A stretch of 64,000 bases of DNA, taken from positions 620,001 through 684,000 of the forward strand of contig NZ_BQXY01000002.1 in assembly GCF_024341905.1 (NCBI RefSeq), read 5' to 3'. Position numbers and translations under genes: made by a program. This stretch comes from Clostridium folliculivorans (GTDB lineage: Bacteria; Bacillota; Clostridia; Clostridiales; Clostridiaceae). Shown here one piece after another: positions 8,825 through 17,545 of this stretch. The notes under the pieces are model-generated. The model saw nothing but the letters and a program-made list of their open reading frames with translations, did no database searches and was not told where the DNA came from. How positions within the stretch are numbered: position 1 is the stretch's first letter; the number at the start of each line of letters is the position of its first letter.

Positions 8825-9355
8825 TTAATATTGTTTTCTCAACACCCATATTAATCCAAAGAACATAAATGGAATGGTAATAAAAATTAAAATGCATAAG
8901 ATCTTTAAATAGAAATCTGAATATTCTTTACTTCTTCTTGCTATTGACTTGCTTAAAATATCAAAGAAAATAACAATAACAAATATGGCCCCCCCAACTA
9001 ATGCTGCATTTACTACGGATAACTTTGTAATTAGTAATTTATTATTAATAGCAGACTGTACCAAAATAACAAAACCCATAAGCATTTCTGAATTAAAATA
9101 TTTATTAACTTTACTATTGCAATTTACACCTTGATCTTTATAAAACTTTTCTTTGTCTGGAAATCCAAATTCTACAGGTTTACCCAATTTACTATATATT
9201 GAATTCTCATATTTTTTACTTTTAAGCATAAGAACTCCATGTATAATACTTATTGTTCCTCCAACTATAAAAGCTTGACCAATTCCCCTAGTAACTGCTA
9301 TAACTGAAAGCAATAATACTGATATTAATATCAACAAGTATTTTATTATATTCAT
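8825..9355 (-). CDS. Four-segment membrane protein, unknown
   Basis: The start at 9355 is preferred over the ATG three codons upstream, because the AGGGG site touches that first ATG and is correctly spaced for this one. The product has hydrophobic segments at the N-terminus (two), near residues 95-145 and at the C-terminus, separated by a hydrophilic stretch containing EFGFPDKEKFYKDQG. It ends in RKQY. No motif points to a function. Confidence 0.7.
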   Translation of the reverse strand: MNIIKYLLILISVLLLSVIAVTRGIGQAFIVGGTISIIHGVLMLKSKKYENSIYSKLGKPVEFGFPDKEKFYKDQGVNCNSKVNKYFNSEMLMGFVILVQSAINNKLLITKLSVVNAALVGGAIFVIVIFFDILSKSIARRSKEYSDFYLKILCILIFITIPFMFFGLIWVLRKQY

Positions 9356-9780
9356 AATACACATACCCCTATTTTCTAACTTTACTAGTTGTCTTATACT
9401 ATTATTTTATTTATATGATTTTCTTCTTCGAATGTTAATTTAACTCTAATAAACATTCCAACATTCATTATACCATCTACTACCATTATGTGTAAAAACA
9501 AACCACTTAAAAATACTGTTCTATTCTATTAAACCTAGTTACAGTTACGGATGCCCCCTTGCAATCTGAAAACTGTTTTATGAACTCCACTGAATTATCA
9601 TATAAGAATTTAAGTATATAAGTTTTATTGCGAAGTAATTTATCTATACATATACTTTTTTCATATATTTTCTTATATTCTTGAATACATCTACTTGTAA
9701 AATACCATACTTATATAAGGATATATAATTAAAAGAAGCTTTTAAAAAGAATTCAATACATTGGATAAGGAGAATCTTAA
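9356..9780. other. Intergenic region with repeat fragments
   Basis: A 425-bp gap between divergent genes. A 16-mer, TCTATTAAACCTAGTT, at about 9526 recurs near 11298. Around 9618-9640 the minus strand carries ACTTCGCAATAAAACTT, close to the arms of the inverted-repeat unit at 30650-30996. Nothing else was recognised. Confidence 0.4.
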
Positions 9781-10470
9781 TTGTTAGTAGATTATTTGTC
9801 TAAATTATTCTTACAACTAGTTTTTTATTCAAAACCTAATATAGAATTCTCAGAAGAAGAGATACAAGAGTATGAAAGCATTATTTCTGAACCTAAGAGC
9901 TTTCTTATAAGATATAATAGTAGATTTCCTAAATATAGATTTGTACAATATCTTTCTTTGAAAGAAAACTTCATACTTCATGGTACTAACAATAAAAATA
10001 TTGATGAATTTGAACCTAGGATACAAACACTTTTTAATGGAAAAATTACTGAAGCTGTATTTGCTTCTAAGGATGGGATATGGCCAGTATTTTATGCAGT
10101 ACTGGATAGAACTAAGCTTGAACATAGTATAAGAAATGGCTGTGTTCAAATAAAAACAGGTCCTAAATTTTACTTTTTCTCTCTTTCCAAAGATGATTTA
10201 AGAAAAAAGCCTTGGACATCAGGAATGATATATATTCTTCCATCTGACTGTTTTCATAAAGTCAGTAATGGTTCAATACAATTTGATGAGTGGATTTGTG
10301 AAAAACCAGTGAAACCAATAGCAAAATTAGAGGTAAATCCTAGAGATTTTTACTTTTGGACTAAAACATCAGCACATAAAGAAAATGAACATATTCCTAC
10401 TACCATAATCAAATATAAGCTTAGAAATCTCGTAGGAATCAAAAAGAGCTCTTTAATAAAAATCAAATGA
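9781..10470 (+). CDS. Conserved orphan with ADP-ribosyltransferase-like features
   Basis: A 229-residue soluble protein that starts with TTG, supported by GGATAAGGAGAATC just upstream. It contains FILHGTNN (H67-G68-T69), then about 24 residues on VFASKDGIWPVFYAV (residues 93-106), and a later IYILPSDCF strand followed by QFDEW (E170). This order resembles the His...Ser/Tyr...Glu layout of ADP-ribosyltransferase folds (HGT strand, 'fAs.d...a.ya' segment, late acidic residue). That is my inference from pattern, not an established assignment, and the protein may simply be a conserved unknown. No toxin-antitoxin partner or secretion signal is visible. Confidence 0.75.
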   Translation: MLVDYLSKLFLQLVFYSKPNIEFSEEEIQEYESIISEPKSFLIRYNSRFPKYRFVQYLSLKENFILHGTNNKNIDEFEPRIQTLFNGKITEAVFASKDGIWPVFYAVLDRTKLEHSIRNGCVQIKTGPKFYFFSLSKDDLRKKPWTSGMIYILPSDCFHKVSNGSIQFDEWICEKPVKPIAKLEVNPRDFYFWTKTSAHKENEHIPTTIIKYKLRNLVGIKKSSLIKIK

Positions 10471-10489
10471 TCGTTAAATAATAATTAAA

Positions 10490-10526
10490 GCCATGCATAG
10501 ATAACTCACTCACAAATATGCATGGT
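10490..10526 (+). terminator. Terminator after the orphan gene at 9781
   Basis: The stem GCCATGCATA / TATGCATGGT (one G-T pair), with a 17-base loop, is followed by CTATTTCAT. It sits 20 bp after the stop codon and also between convergent genes. A related hairpin occurs at 27309. Confidence 0.55.
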
Positions 10527-10634
10527 CTATTTCATAATAAATAATTCACAACATATGTAGCATAGTACACCATAACTTTCTTTTATAAACAACATCACTT
10601 GCTATGGATGTACTCTATTAAATCTTATATGGAA

Positions 10635-11258
10635 TTACCTAACAAGCTCAGATTTCTTTAAACTTATTAAAGTTGCACACCCATCATTTTCGCTATTATT
10701 AGAACATATACCATACCATAAATACTCCTCATAATCTCTCTTAACTACTTTGTTTTCATAAGAAGCTGGAGACTTAATAAACTTGTTAGGATCGCTATAA
10801 GTATCATACACTTCAAGTTTAATTACCTGACCGTTATATTCTAAATCGTACAGCTTATTAACCCATATTTTTTTATTTTCTCTCGCGTACTTCACAATAC
10901 GAACTCTATCACTAATCTTATGCTCTATATTATCCATAAAAGCATCTAATCTTTTAATGTTATATACCAGTATATGATCATTGTTAAGATTTACATTAAA
11001 GTCTTCTTCTGGAGTCTCAATAATGTAACCACTATTTATAGCTTTTTCTAAGGTCATAGTTTCATTATTTAATACCTCCTCTGACTTACTGTTAAAAAAC
11101 ACTTTACCATCAATTTCACTGTTTAATCCATCTATATTAAATAAAACCTCTTCAGTTCCACTAAATTGCTTAAAATCTGGAGATATTTTATGTTCAAAGT
11201 TTGCAATACATGAAAATAAAATTGAAGTTGTCAATGTAGTTATAATAAAGTTTTTCAT
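10635..11258 (-). CDS. Exported lipoprotein, DUF4362-like
   Basis: The 207-residue precursor has a short signal peptide and a lipobox LFSC (C17). The mature domain carries the pattern of the DUF4362 family: NIKRLDAFMDNIEHKISDRV followed by a strand (RIVKYAR), then YDLEYNGQVIKLEVYDT and a C-terminal block with two cysteines (CSNNSENDGC). This family is found on firmicute surfaces with no assigned role. AAAAAGGAGTG precedes the ATG. Confidence 0.75.
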   Translation of the reverse strand: MKNFIITTLTTSILFSCIANFEHKISPDFKQFSGTEEVLFNIDGLNSEIDGKVFFNSKSEEVLNNETMTLEKAINSGYIIETPEEDFNVNLNNDHILVYNIKRLDAFMDNIEHKISDRVRIVKYARENKKIWVNKLYDLEYNGQVIKLEVYDTYSDPNKFIKSPASYENKVVKRDYEEYLWYGICSNNSENDGCATLISLKKSELVR

Positions 11259-11564
11259 AATATCACTCCTTTTTATTATTCAATTAAAAACCATCTTGTC
11301 TATTAAACCTAGTTCTATGGTTTAACTCCTTTTTATTTTGCTTTATAAAATATATAGTTATCCCATTTATATGACTTAAAAATATACTAACAATTGTTCC
11401 AATTATTACTTGTATTTTCCTTGTTAAATATCCTTTATTATGAATTCATATAACAGTAGCTTTATTAATTCGAATTCGTAATAAAACTTATATTTGTAAA
11501 TTCTCTCACCAAAAGTAGTGAATTTTTTAAAAACAGCTTTCTAATTTAAGTGATACATATTTAA
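11259..11564. other. Intergenic region with repeat fragments
   Basis: AT-rich DNA upstream of the DUF4362-like gene. TCTATTAAACCTAGTT (near 11298) repeats the 16-mer at 9526. TTCGTAATAAAACTT (near 11475) matches the arm sequence of the unit at 30650-30996. No gene is seen. Confidence 0.4.
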
Positions 11565-11662
11565 AGAATCCCCATATTGAAACTTAATTTATACTTGTTC
11601 GAAAATCCCTCACCTATATTCTGTAGGTATGTATAATTTAATAGCTGAGCTAGCCACTCTAT
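11565..11662 (+). repeat. Dispersed palindromic repeat, family A copy
   Basis: A clear copy of about 98 bp. It opens AGAATCCCCATATTGAAACTTAATT, runs through ATACTTGTTCGAAAATCCC, then GGTATGTATAATTTAATAGCTGA, and closes with ACTCTATA. The halves AACTTAATTTATAC and GTATAATTTAATAG face each other as an imperfect palindrome. It aligns along its length with 57440-57541. Confidence 0.7.
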
Positions 11663-11682
11663 AAAAGCATGCAAAAAAAATC

Positions 11683-11715
11683 GCACCTCAAAATATTATT
11701 TAATATTTGAAGTGC
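11683..11715 (-). terminator. Terminator of the Acg-like oxidoreductase gene
   Basis: The stem GCAC-TCAAATATT (imperfect) is followed on the minus strand by an uninterrupted run of eight T. It lies 54 bp after the stop at 11769. Confidence 0.8.
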
Positions 11716-11768
11716 ACTACTTATTTACTATTTTCCATTTATGAAGCATAAAATTCAATTCATATAAA

Positions 11769-12956
11769 TCACTTATTTATAAAATCCATAACATCTCTTC
11801 TCATGGTCTGAGGTACCTCTTTTGTTGGCTTACCAATTCTAAAAAGCATCTGAATTGTCTCACCTTTATTAGCGTAATCTTTATGAAAATTTACATATTG
11901 ATCTTTCATCTCAGGATATTCTTCTAATACCTGACTTAAAGGTTGCATAACTAATCCTAAAGCATGAGCATTCAGCACTAGACTGCTATATATCATCCCG
12001 CTTTTTACTTGTTCAATGCGGCTATTATTTTTTGTAATAACCATACCGTATGCAGGAGTATTTTCTACTGCTGTTTTAGTGGAATTAATATATATATCAC
12101 TTGAAGCTTTTTCACTATTTATTGAGGCAATAAGGGTTATAATCCCTTGCATCAAGTACTTTTTCAAACCTGTTATATTTTGTCCTTCAAAAGAATAACC
12201 ATATCTATATTTATTTTTCTCATACTCATTAACACGAAATACTTTGGCTGATTCTTCATTCATTCTATGGATGTTTGCCTCTATTTCAGCACCTTTCATG
12301 GCATATGCACCTAACTTTTTCAAACTATTTCCATCATCTAATACTGTTATTTTTACATCCTCATTACTTAAATTTATCAAAGTATCTTCCTGCTCTTTTG
12401 CTAAATTAGTTTTTTTGTAAATCTCTCTATTTGTGTCAGGAAAAAACATAAAATCATATAACTTACTGTCTTTATTTTTAGACTCTGAAATAGTTACTTT
12501 AGCCACTGGTTTTTCTTTCATACTACTATCTAAGTTTTGTTCATCATATTGACCTTTTGGAAAAAAATCTATGCTTACCTTATACCCAAGGTGTTCTCCT
12601 GAAACCACAACATATTCTAAAAATGTTCCTTGTGTTATCATTGTTTGCCTTGCAAAAGGATCTACTTCTGTAGTTAACAAATCGCTATTTGCATATAAAT
12701 AAAAAACATTCTTATCTTGGTCTAACCTTATAACCCATGGTTGCATATTGTGTCCACTGGCAGCTAGAATACCATTTGATATCAGTTTTATCCTTTTATC
12801 TTCAAATTTATCAGAATAACTCTTACCCCATGGCTCCAAATATTTTTCTTTTACAAATGCCCCACCAGCTGTAAATATTGTTAATAATAAGATAATTAAT
12901 ACTAAAAATATTACTATCAATACCTTACTCACTTTTCTCATCATTTTATACTTCAT
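11769..12956 (-). CDS. Membrane-anchored Acg-family flavin oxidoreductase (nitroreductase fold)
   Basis: A 395-residue protein. An N-terminal transmembrane anchor (about residues 11-32) precedes a double nitroreductase-like domain of the Acg type. ISNGILAASGHNMQPW near 60 is the FMN-phosphate and ring-contacting segment. DPFARQTMITQGTFLEYVVV and a second-half MIYSSLVLNAHALGLVMQPL complete the pattern. Acg proteins bind FMN and may sequester it or reduce substrates, and the anchor suggests the domain faces outward. The TetR gene 146 bp upstream on the same strand probably controls it. AGAAGGGGAG precedes the ATG. Confidence 0.8.
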   Translation of the reverse strand: MKYKMMRKVSKVLIVIFLVLIILLLTIFTAGGAFVKEKYLEPWGKSYSDKFEDKRIKLISNGILAASGHNMQPWVIRLDQDKNVFYLYANSDLLTTEVDPFARQTMITQGTFLEYVVVSGEHLGYKVSIDFFPKGQYDEQNLDSSMKEKPVAKVTISESKNKDSKLYDFMFFPDTNREIYKKTNLAKEQEDTLINLSNEDVKITVLDDGNSLKKLGAYAMKGAEIEANIHRMNEESAKVFRVNEYEKNKYRYGYSFEGQNITGLKKYLMQGIITLIASINSEKASSDIYINSTKTAVENTPAYGMVITKNNSRIEQVKSGMIYSSLVLNAHALGLVMQPLSQVLEEYPEMKDQYVNFHKDYANKGETIQMLFRIGKPTKEVPQTMRRDVMDFINK

Positions 12957-13102
12957 TTCAGCTCCCCTTCTATTTTATTGCTTTTGAAATATTATAAAAT
13001 CCCTATCACTTGTGTATAAAGAGTTTCAAGATCTTTTCTGAGTAGACCCTAATAAGACTAAATTAAGCTTATAAAAATATGGAAGTTGTCTAATTTATGT
13101 CA

Positions 13103-13750
13103 TCATTTCCTAATGGCTTTTGTAAGCATATCAAAAGCTTCTTCCAAAAGCTCCTCTGCATTTCTCTGGTGATACTCCATAATATAACGTTTCTTTGTCC
13201 TTAAAGTATTAAAAATTCCTAATGTGCACGACCATAATACTAAAGCAGTATTTGTAATATCTACGCTATTATCAATAGTTCCATCTTCAATTCCCTGCTT
13301 TAATGAACAGATAAGATAATCAAATATTCTTTCTCCAAGCTCATAGCATTCTTGTTTAGCCCTATCTGTTACCCCAGTTGAAAAGTCCATCTCACCATTT
13401 TCATAATTCATTATTGCACTAAAATAATCCTCATATTGTTTACTGAATTCAAAGAGAATTAATCCAAGCTTTCTTATCTTATATATTCCAGCATCATTAC
13501 TTAACTTTTTGTCATAATCCTCTATCATTTGTATTAGGATCTTATAGCCTCTAATCATTATTTCAAAATAAATCTGTTCCTTGCTTTTAAAATATACATA
13601 TACAGTCCTCTTGCTAAACTCTGCAGTTCTTGCTACATCGTCCATAGTTGCCACATCATAGCCTTTAGAAAAAAACACTCTTTCTGCTGCATCTATAATA
13701 TCTTTTCTCCTTAATTCTTTTTCCTTTTCTTTGCGCTCTTCTGCTCCCAT
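13103..13750 (-). CDS. TetR-family transcriptional repressor
   Basis: A 215-residue protein. Residues 15-62 form the TetR DNA-binding domain (DIIDAAERVFFSKGYDVATM, then DDVARTAEFSKRTVYVYFKS), and the remainder is a helical ligand-binding and dimerisation domain with no recognisable ligand. It is transcribed toward the flavin oxidoreductase gene, suggesting one regulon. Its own promoter (13827-13855) has a 17-bp perfect palindrome over the predicted start site, so autorepression is likely. GGAG lies ten bases before the ATG. Confidence 0.9.
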   Translation of the reverse strand: MGAEERKEKEKELRRKDIIDAAERVFFSKGYDVATMDDVARTAEFSKRTVYVYFKSKEQIYFEIMIRGYKILIQMIEDYDKKLSNDAGIYKIRKLGLILFEFSKQYEDYFSAIMNYENGEMDFSTGVTDRAKQECYELGERIFDYLICSLKQGIEDGTIDNSVDITNTALVLWSCTLGIFNTLRTKKRYIMEYHQRNAEELLEEAFDMLTKAIRK

Positions 13751-13801
13751 AATTCTAAATCTCCAAATCTGTAATTATAAAAATTCTAAATCCGCCTCTA
13801 T

Positions 13802-13818
13802 GTAAACTTCAAGTTTAC
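13802..13818. promoter_or_regulatory. TetR operator candidate (autoregulatory)
   Basis: The perfect palindrome GTAAACTTCAAGTTTAC (8-bp arms, one central base) lies from about 9 bp past the -10 box, across the expected transcription start of the TetR gene. Size and position are those of a TetR-family operator. A second copy was not found, so control of the oxidoreductase would be through read-through from this promoter. Confidence 0.75.
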
Positions 13819-13826
13819 TTAATTGC

Positions 13827-13855
13827 ATTATAGTGCATATATCCACTTTTTTCAA
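13827..13855 (-). promoter_or_regulatory. Sigma-A promoter of the TetR gene
   Basis: On the minus strand TTGAAA (13855-13850), exactly 17 bases, then TATAAT (13832-13827). This is a near-consensus vegetative promoter. It reads into the GTAAACTT palindrome and the TetR gene. Confidence 0.85.
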
Positions 13856-14009
13856 TATTAATTTATGAATATTTGAACTTTTAACAGATATCTTAATAAT
13901 GGAAAGTAGTTGTCAAATAAATCGAATCGAATTATTATTTGATAATTACTATAAATGTTAGTAATTATACATTAATCTAAAATATTTCTTATTCATCTTA
14001 AATAAAAAT

Positions 14010-14058
14010 AAAGCTAGAACAAGGGGTTTAACATGTTTAACACCTTCGTTCTAGCTTT
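14010..14058. terminator. Bidirectional terminator hairpin
   Basis: The outer stem AAAGCTAGAAC / GTTCTAGCTTT is perfect, with a further paired inner part, and both sides have T-rich exits. It lies about 100 bp after the DUF1697 gene on the minus strand. The remaining gap up to 13750 holds only the TetR promoter and operator. Confidence 0.7.
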
Positions 14059-14155
14059 TTTAATTTATCTTTTCTATACTATCTATAGCTATGTAACTTA
14101 CAAACATACTTCAATAAACTTTATTTATAACTATACATCTATTTGATTTGCTGAC

Positions 14156-14713
14156 CTATTTCTCATCGAGCATTGATACTAGCTTATTAATTGTATTCCA
14201 ATTTCTAACTGTGCTAGGTACATCTAATTTTCCAAGATTGTTAGCGAGTTTAGAATTTCTTATGCTTTTACTAAAAAGTAAAAATACATCTCTACCAATG
14301 ATTTTATATTTATTAGCATCATCTTCATACTTATCTATAAGCTTAATTTTATCCTCTGATGGTACGTATTTCATGAGAGATACATAGAAACATTCCCCTT
14401 CAGCCGTTGCTTTAGCTTCAGCTATTTCATTTTCTAAAAATGGGCAGTTTCTTATTATATCTGTTAGTTCTTTTCCAGTTCTCAAAATTATATTACTGCT
14501 AAATTGAAATCGCTCTTCAAATGTAGCTTCAATTTTATTTATTATTACCTCTTCGTTATCTTCATCTGCTTTAAAAATCACATTTCCGCTTTGAATATAT
14601 GTCTTAACATCAATATAACCTAAGGACTCAAAAAACTGTTTCAAATCCACCATCTTAATCCTATTTTTTGTACCAACATTAATTCCTCTTAATAAAGCTA
14701 CATATGTATTCAT
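14156..14713 (-). CDS. DUF1697 family protein
   Basis: The start at 14713 is preferred. AAGGTGG sits five bases upstream, and family members begin with M-x-x-Y-V-A-L-L-R-G-I-N-V, as here. The 185-residue protein continues with the conserved KMVDLKQFFESLGY, then YIQSGNVIF, and the C-terminal TVRNWNTINKL stretch. DUF1697 proteins are small cytosolic proteins of unknown biochemical role, widespread in bacteria. The nitroreductase gene ends about 50 bp upstream on the same strand, so the two may be co-transcribed. Confidence 0.9.
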   Translation of the reverse strand: MNTYVALLRGINVGTKNRIKMVDLKQFFESLGYIDVKTYIQSGNVIFKADEDNEEVIINKIEATFEERFQFSSNIILRTGKELTDIIRNCPFLENEIAEAKATAEGECFYVSLMKYVPSEDKIKLIDKYEDDANKYKIIGRDVFLLFSKSIRNSKLANNLGKLDVPSTVRNWNTINKLVSMLDEK

Positions 14714-14765
14714 ATAAACCACCTTATTTGTAATCTAATTTCAATTTTTTAAAAAACTTCGCCAA

Positions 14766-15305
14766 TTACCAACTTTCATAATGTATTATTTCTTCAATAC
14801 TTTTTCTTGGACGCGGTTTTGGTTCCTCATCAGCATATCCTAAGGTAATTATTCCTAATAAATATTTATCTTCAGGAATATTAAGTATTGGCCTGATTTC
14901 TTCTTGTGTAAACCAAGCTACCCAACATGTACCTAACCCTAAATTTTCAGCCTGAAGAAGCATATGCCCTACTGCAATAGATGTATCTCTAATAATCTGT
15001 TTAACCTCTTCTTGGGAGCTTTCTTCATCTATTTTTATTTCTACAGATTCATCGATTCTTGATCTTATATCACCAACGCAGGCAATAAAAACTGGAGCTG
15101 TCATCATCCATTTTTGGTTATGAGACGTGTATGCAAGTTTTTCTCTCATCTCCTGTGATTTTATAACTATAAAATGCCATGGTTGTGTGTTGCTGCCTGA
15201 TGGCGCAAGTCTTCCACTTTCTATAATCTCAAGTATTTTCTCATCTTCTACTTCTTCATTTTTATATTTTCTAATACTTCTACGACTTAAAATCTCATTT
15301 AACAA
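14766..15305 (-). CDS. Nitroreductase family protein
   Basis: A 179-residue flavin-dependent NAD(P)H oxidoreductase. RRSIRKYKNEEV at the N-terminus and SGRLAPSGSNTQPWHFIVI near 30-48 bind the FMN phosphate and ring. The later AENLGLGTCWVAWF and LLGIITLGYADEEPKPRPRK complete the standard single-domain fold, which works as a homodimer. The start is TTG, with AGGAGAGG at proper distance and no ATG nearby. Substrates in the family include nitroaromatics, quinones and flavins. Confidence 0.9.
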   Translation of the reverse strand: MLNEILSRRSIRKYKNEEVEDEKILEIIESGRLAPSGSNTQPWHFIVIKSQEMREKLAYTSHNQKWMMTAPVFIACVGDIRSRIDESVEIKIDEESSQEEVKQIIRDTSIAVGHMLLQAENLGLGTCWVAWFTQEEIRPILNIPEDKYLLGIITLGYADEEPKPRPRKSIEEIIHYESW

Positions 15306-15572
15306 AACAATCCTCTCCTATCTTTTACACAACTTATTAATCTGGCTATAATCCATTTTCTAAAAATATATAAAAAATTATTTTTACATTACTTCAATTA
15401 TCTCAACCAAAGATAACTGTTAAAATCTAAAACTGTTTTTAATACTAAAATTTTTAGCTTTCTAATACTCTAATCGTACATCAACAAAATTATAATAACT
15501 TATTATAAATAGTTTCAAACATGAGAAATATTTTCTATAGCCTATATTATATAACTTTTAAATACATTATGG

Positions 15573-15854
15573 AAATGTATTAAATAAATGTTGTTAAAAA
15601 TATGTGTACATGCTGTTATATATTAATTTTAAATATCGGTTGGTGTATTTGTCTCCAAGTCCAGCAATCAGCGTTTCCCATTTTTCACCTAAAAGCCTAC
15701 AAAATGAAATAAATAATTTAATCAATAAAATAGCTCCTATGTAAGATTTGTAAGTTATAATTTTTCATCTATAAGGGAATTTTCATATTAGACTTTAAAT
15801 TAGAGTTAAATATAATCAGCATGCTATCCTTATCAACATTTATTTAATACATTT
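15573..15854. repeat. 282-bp unit with perfect 21-bp inverted ends (family C)
   Basis: Left end 15573-15593 (AAATGTATTAAATAAATG plus TTG) and right end 15834-15854 are exact inverted copies of 21 bases. The interior has no open frame. The arm sequence is a variant of the CAACATTTTTTTAATACAT motif found at 15875, 31099 and 39445, so this looks like a small non-autonomous mobile element. It occupies a third of the 900-bp gap before the efflux-pump regulator. The rest of that gap shows no gene. Confidence 0.6.
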
Positions 15855-15873
15855 CTTGCCTTACTTAGCCCTA

Positions 15874-15915
15874 CCAACATTTTTTTAATACATCTCACAA
15901 GTGTTTATAAGTATT
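15874..15915 (+). repeat. Solitary family C arm
   Basis: CAACATTTTTTTAATACAT, followed by TCTCACAAGTGTTTATAAG, matches the right arm and its flank at 31099 and 39445, where the flanks read similarly (AGTGG/TTTTTATAT). No facing left arm is present, unless it shares the one at 15573. Confidence 0.55.
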
Positions 15916-16044
15916 ACAACTTACCTGTCCCCTATTGTGATAAGTATGGTTACCCATAAAGACCAATATCTATAAAATTATTAAAATTCAATAATGAAAA
16001 TTTAGCAACTTGTTTCCCTTAACACTAATAGAGAGATGACTATC

Positions 16045-16073
16045 TTGAATTTAAACTTTAATTATGCTATATT
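16045..16073 (+). promoter_or_regulatory. Sigma-A promoter of the efflux regulator
   Basis: TTGAAT (16045-16050), 17 bases, TATATT (16068-16073). The last base of the -10 box is the first base of an 18-bp operator-like palindrome, which places a bound repressor on the start site. Confidence 0.75.
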
Positions 16074-16090
16074 AACTAAGTAGTTAGTTA
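16073..16090. promoter_or_regulatory. TetR operator copy 1
   Basis: TAACTAAGTAGTTAGTTA, a near-perfect palindrome (TAACTAA / TTAGTTA), overlaps the end of the -10 box of the tetR-like gene. Four more copies lie between that gene and the pump genes. Confidence 0.8.
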
Positions 16091-16227
16091 GTGTTTTTTC
16101 TTTAACTAAAATAAACTTATACAAATTGTTTTACCACTCTATTTCTAACTAGGCAACTTATATAAGTTATTTGTTGAAGTAAAATTTTATTTTTAACAAC
16201 AACAAGTTTATGAGAGGCGGTGTCAAT

Positions 16228-16848
16228 TTGGAAAAGAATAAATCACAAGATACTAAGCAAAAACTTCTTGATTCTGCTATCGAGGTTTTTTCTGAAAAAG
16301 GATTCGATGGCGCTAGAGTAGATGAAATTGCGGCTAGAGCAAAAGTGAATAAGGCAATGCTCTACTATTACTTCAGTAGCAAAGAAAAATTATTTGAAGA
16401 AATAATTTTACAATATAAAAAAGACTTTAAGGAAATAAAAGATAGCTTTACGGATAATGTTGATATAGATGACGATAGTAAGATAGAATCTTTGTTTCAA
16501 CTATTATATAACTTTATGGTAAAAAAGAAAGATGTACTTAGAGTCATGATGATTGAATCAATAAAAGCAACTTCAAGTACTGAGACTATTTTTAGTTCTG
16601 CCCTTCCATCACTTGAGATTAAGGTGTCAAATCTAAAAAATAAAGGTGTAGCCGTAGAAGATCCTGTAACTCTTATGATCAATTCATTTTTCTATATGAT
16701 GGTACCTGCTGCAGCTTTCATCGTAATGGGTGAAAAATGGGGACATTTCTATGGTTTCGATGAACAGGACGTAAAGAAAAAATTCTTAGAAACATATAAA
16801 CGTATTAGAAAAGAATTAATTCAAAACAAGCCATATGAATGTAAATAG
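16228..16848 (+). CDS. TetR-family regulator of the adjacent efflux pump
   Basis: The TTG at 16228 is preferred as start because GAGGCGGTG lies just before it, whereas the in-frame ATG at 16210 has no ribosome binding site. The protein of about 206 residues has a TetR domain at the N-terminus (LLDSAIEVFSEKGFDGARVD, EIAARAKVNKAMLYYYF) and a helical effector domain. The same 18-bp palindrome occurs once over its promoter and four times before the MFS gene, so it very probably represses both itself and the pump. The inducer is unknown. Confidence 0.9.
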   Translation: MEKNKSQDTKQKLLDSAIEVFSEKGFDGARVDEIAARAKVNKAMLYYYFSSKEKLFEEIILQYKKDFKEIKDSFTDNVDIDDDSKIESLFQLLYNFMVKKKDVLRVMMIESIKATSSTETIFSSALPSLEIKVSNLKNKGVAVEDPVTLMINSFFYMMVPAAAFIVMGEKWGHFYGFDEQDVKKKFLETYKRIRKELIQNKPYECK

Positions 16849-16888
16849 CAAATATTAATATGTATTTGCTTTATATTTTGCATTATGT

Positions 16889-16906
16889 TAACCAAATAGT
16901 TAGTTA
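16889..16906. promoter_or_regulatory. TetR operator copy 2
   Basis: TAACCAAATAGTTAGTTA, 40 bp after the regulator's stop codon. One arm differs from copy 3 by a single base (C for T). Confidence 0.75.
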
Positions 16907-17008
16907 TTAATAAACTGGAAATACTTTGTTAGTGACTTTTAAATTTAAAGTATTATAATGTTACTATTGAGAGAACGTATTTGGGCTTTTTTATTTTTTA
17001 TCATTTGT

Positions 17009-17026
17009 TAACTAAATAGTTAGTTA
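17009..17026. promoter_or_regulatory. TetR operator copy 3
   Basis: TAACTAAATAGTTAGTTA, the most symmetrical copy, 120 bp after copy 2. Confidence 0.75.
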
Positions 17027-17100
17027 TGTAAAAATAAATAGTTCTCTTATCTATTAAAATTATATTTTTAAATGTTTTAATTTAATAGATGGTTTCCTAG

Positions 17101-17189
17101 CTCAATTATTAATTTATACATACTTAACCCTCTAAAAACTGCGATTTTAGGATAAGTATAAATTAAGTTTCGATACACGAATCCTATAG
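17101..17189 (-). repeat. Dispersed palindromic repeat, family A copy
   Basis: Read on the minus strand it gives TGTATCGAAACTTAATTTAT, then ACTTATCCTAAAATCGCAG, and a facing TATGTATAAATTAATAATTGA. It aligns with 57440-57541. It sits between operator copies 3 and 4 and probably inserted there, stretching the control region. Confidence 0.65.
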
Positions 17190-17330
17190 CCTACTGACTT
17201 GATATTAATAACTTTTGCTAAAAAGTATTTAATTATAAATTTGTAAGCAATAGTAGTAATGAAATAAAAGTATGTCAATTTAGCAATGTACTTATGATCC
17301 CAAAAGGGATAAAAATTTTTTAATATGAAT

Positions 17331-17348
17331 TAACTAAATAGTTAGTTG
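17331..17348. promoter_or_regulatory. TetR operator copy 4
   Basis: TAACTAAATAGTTAGTTG, one base off copy 3 at its last position. A small ATCCC/GGGAT hairpin with a T-run lies about 20 bp upstream (17298-17322) and could attenuate read-through from the regulator. Confidence 0.75.
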
Positions 17349-17392
17349 TAATTAACAGCTTATATAGTCATTTATATTTTTTTAAGTAGTAT

Positions 17393-17410
17393 TAACCAAA
17401 TAGTTAGTTA
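17393..17410. promoter_or_regulatory. TetR operator copy 5
   Basis: TAACCAAATAGTTAGTTA, identical to copy 2, 62 bp after copy 4 and 136 bp before the pump start codon. It is the copy most likely to cover the pump promoter, though I could not place a clear -35/-10 pair. Confidence 0.75.
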
Positions 17411-17545
17411 TGCCATTTTAGATGTTCACTTCTACATTTGAAGTTATTTTCAAATTCTCTCACTAAAACTTAGCAGGAGCTTTGAAAATGACTTTAGCTT
17501 AGAACTGTACGTCTTTAAATAATCAACTTAGAAAGGAAGTGCGAA

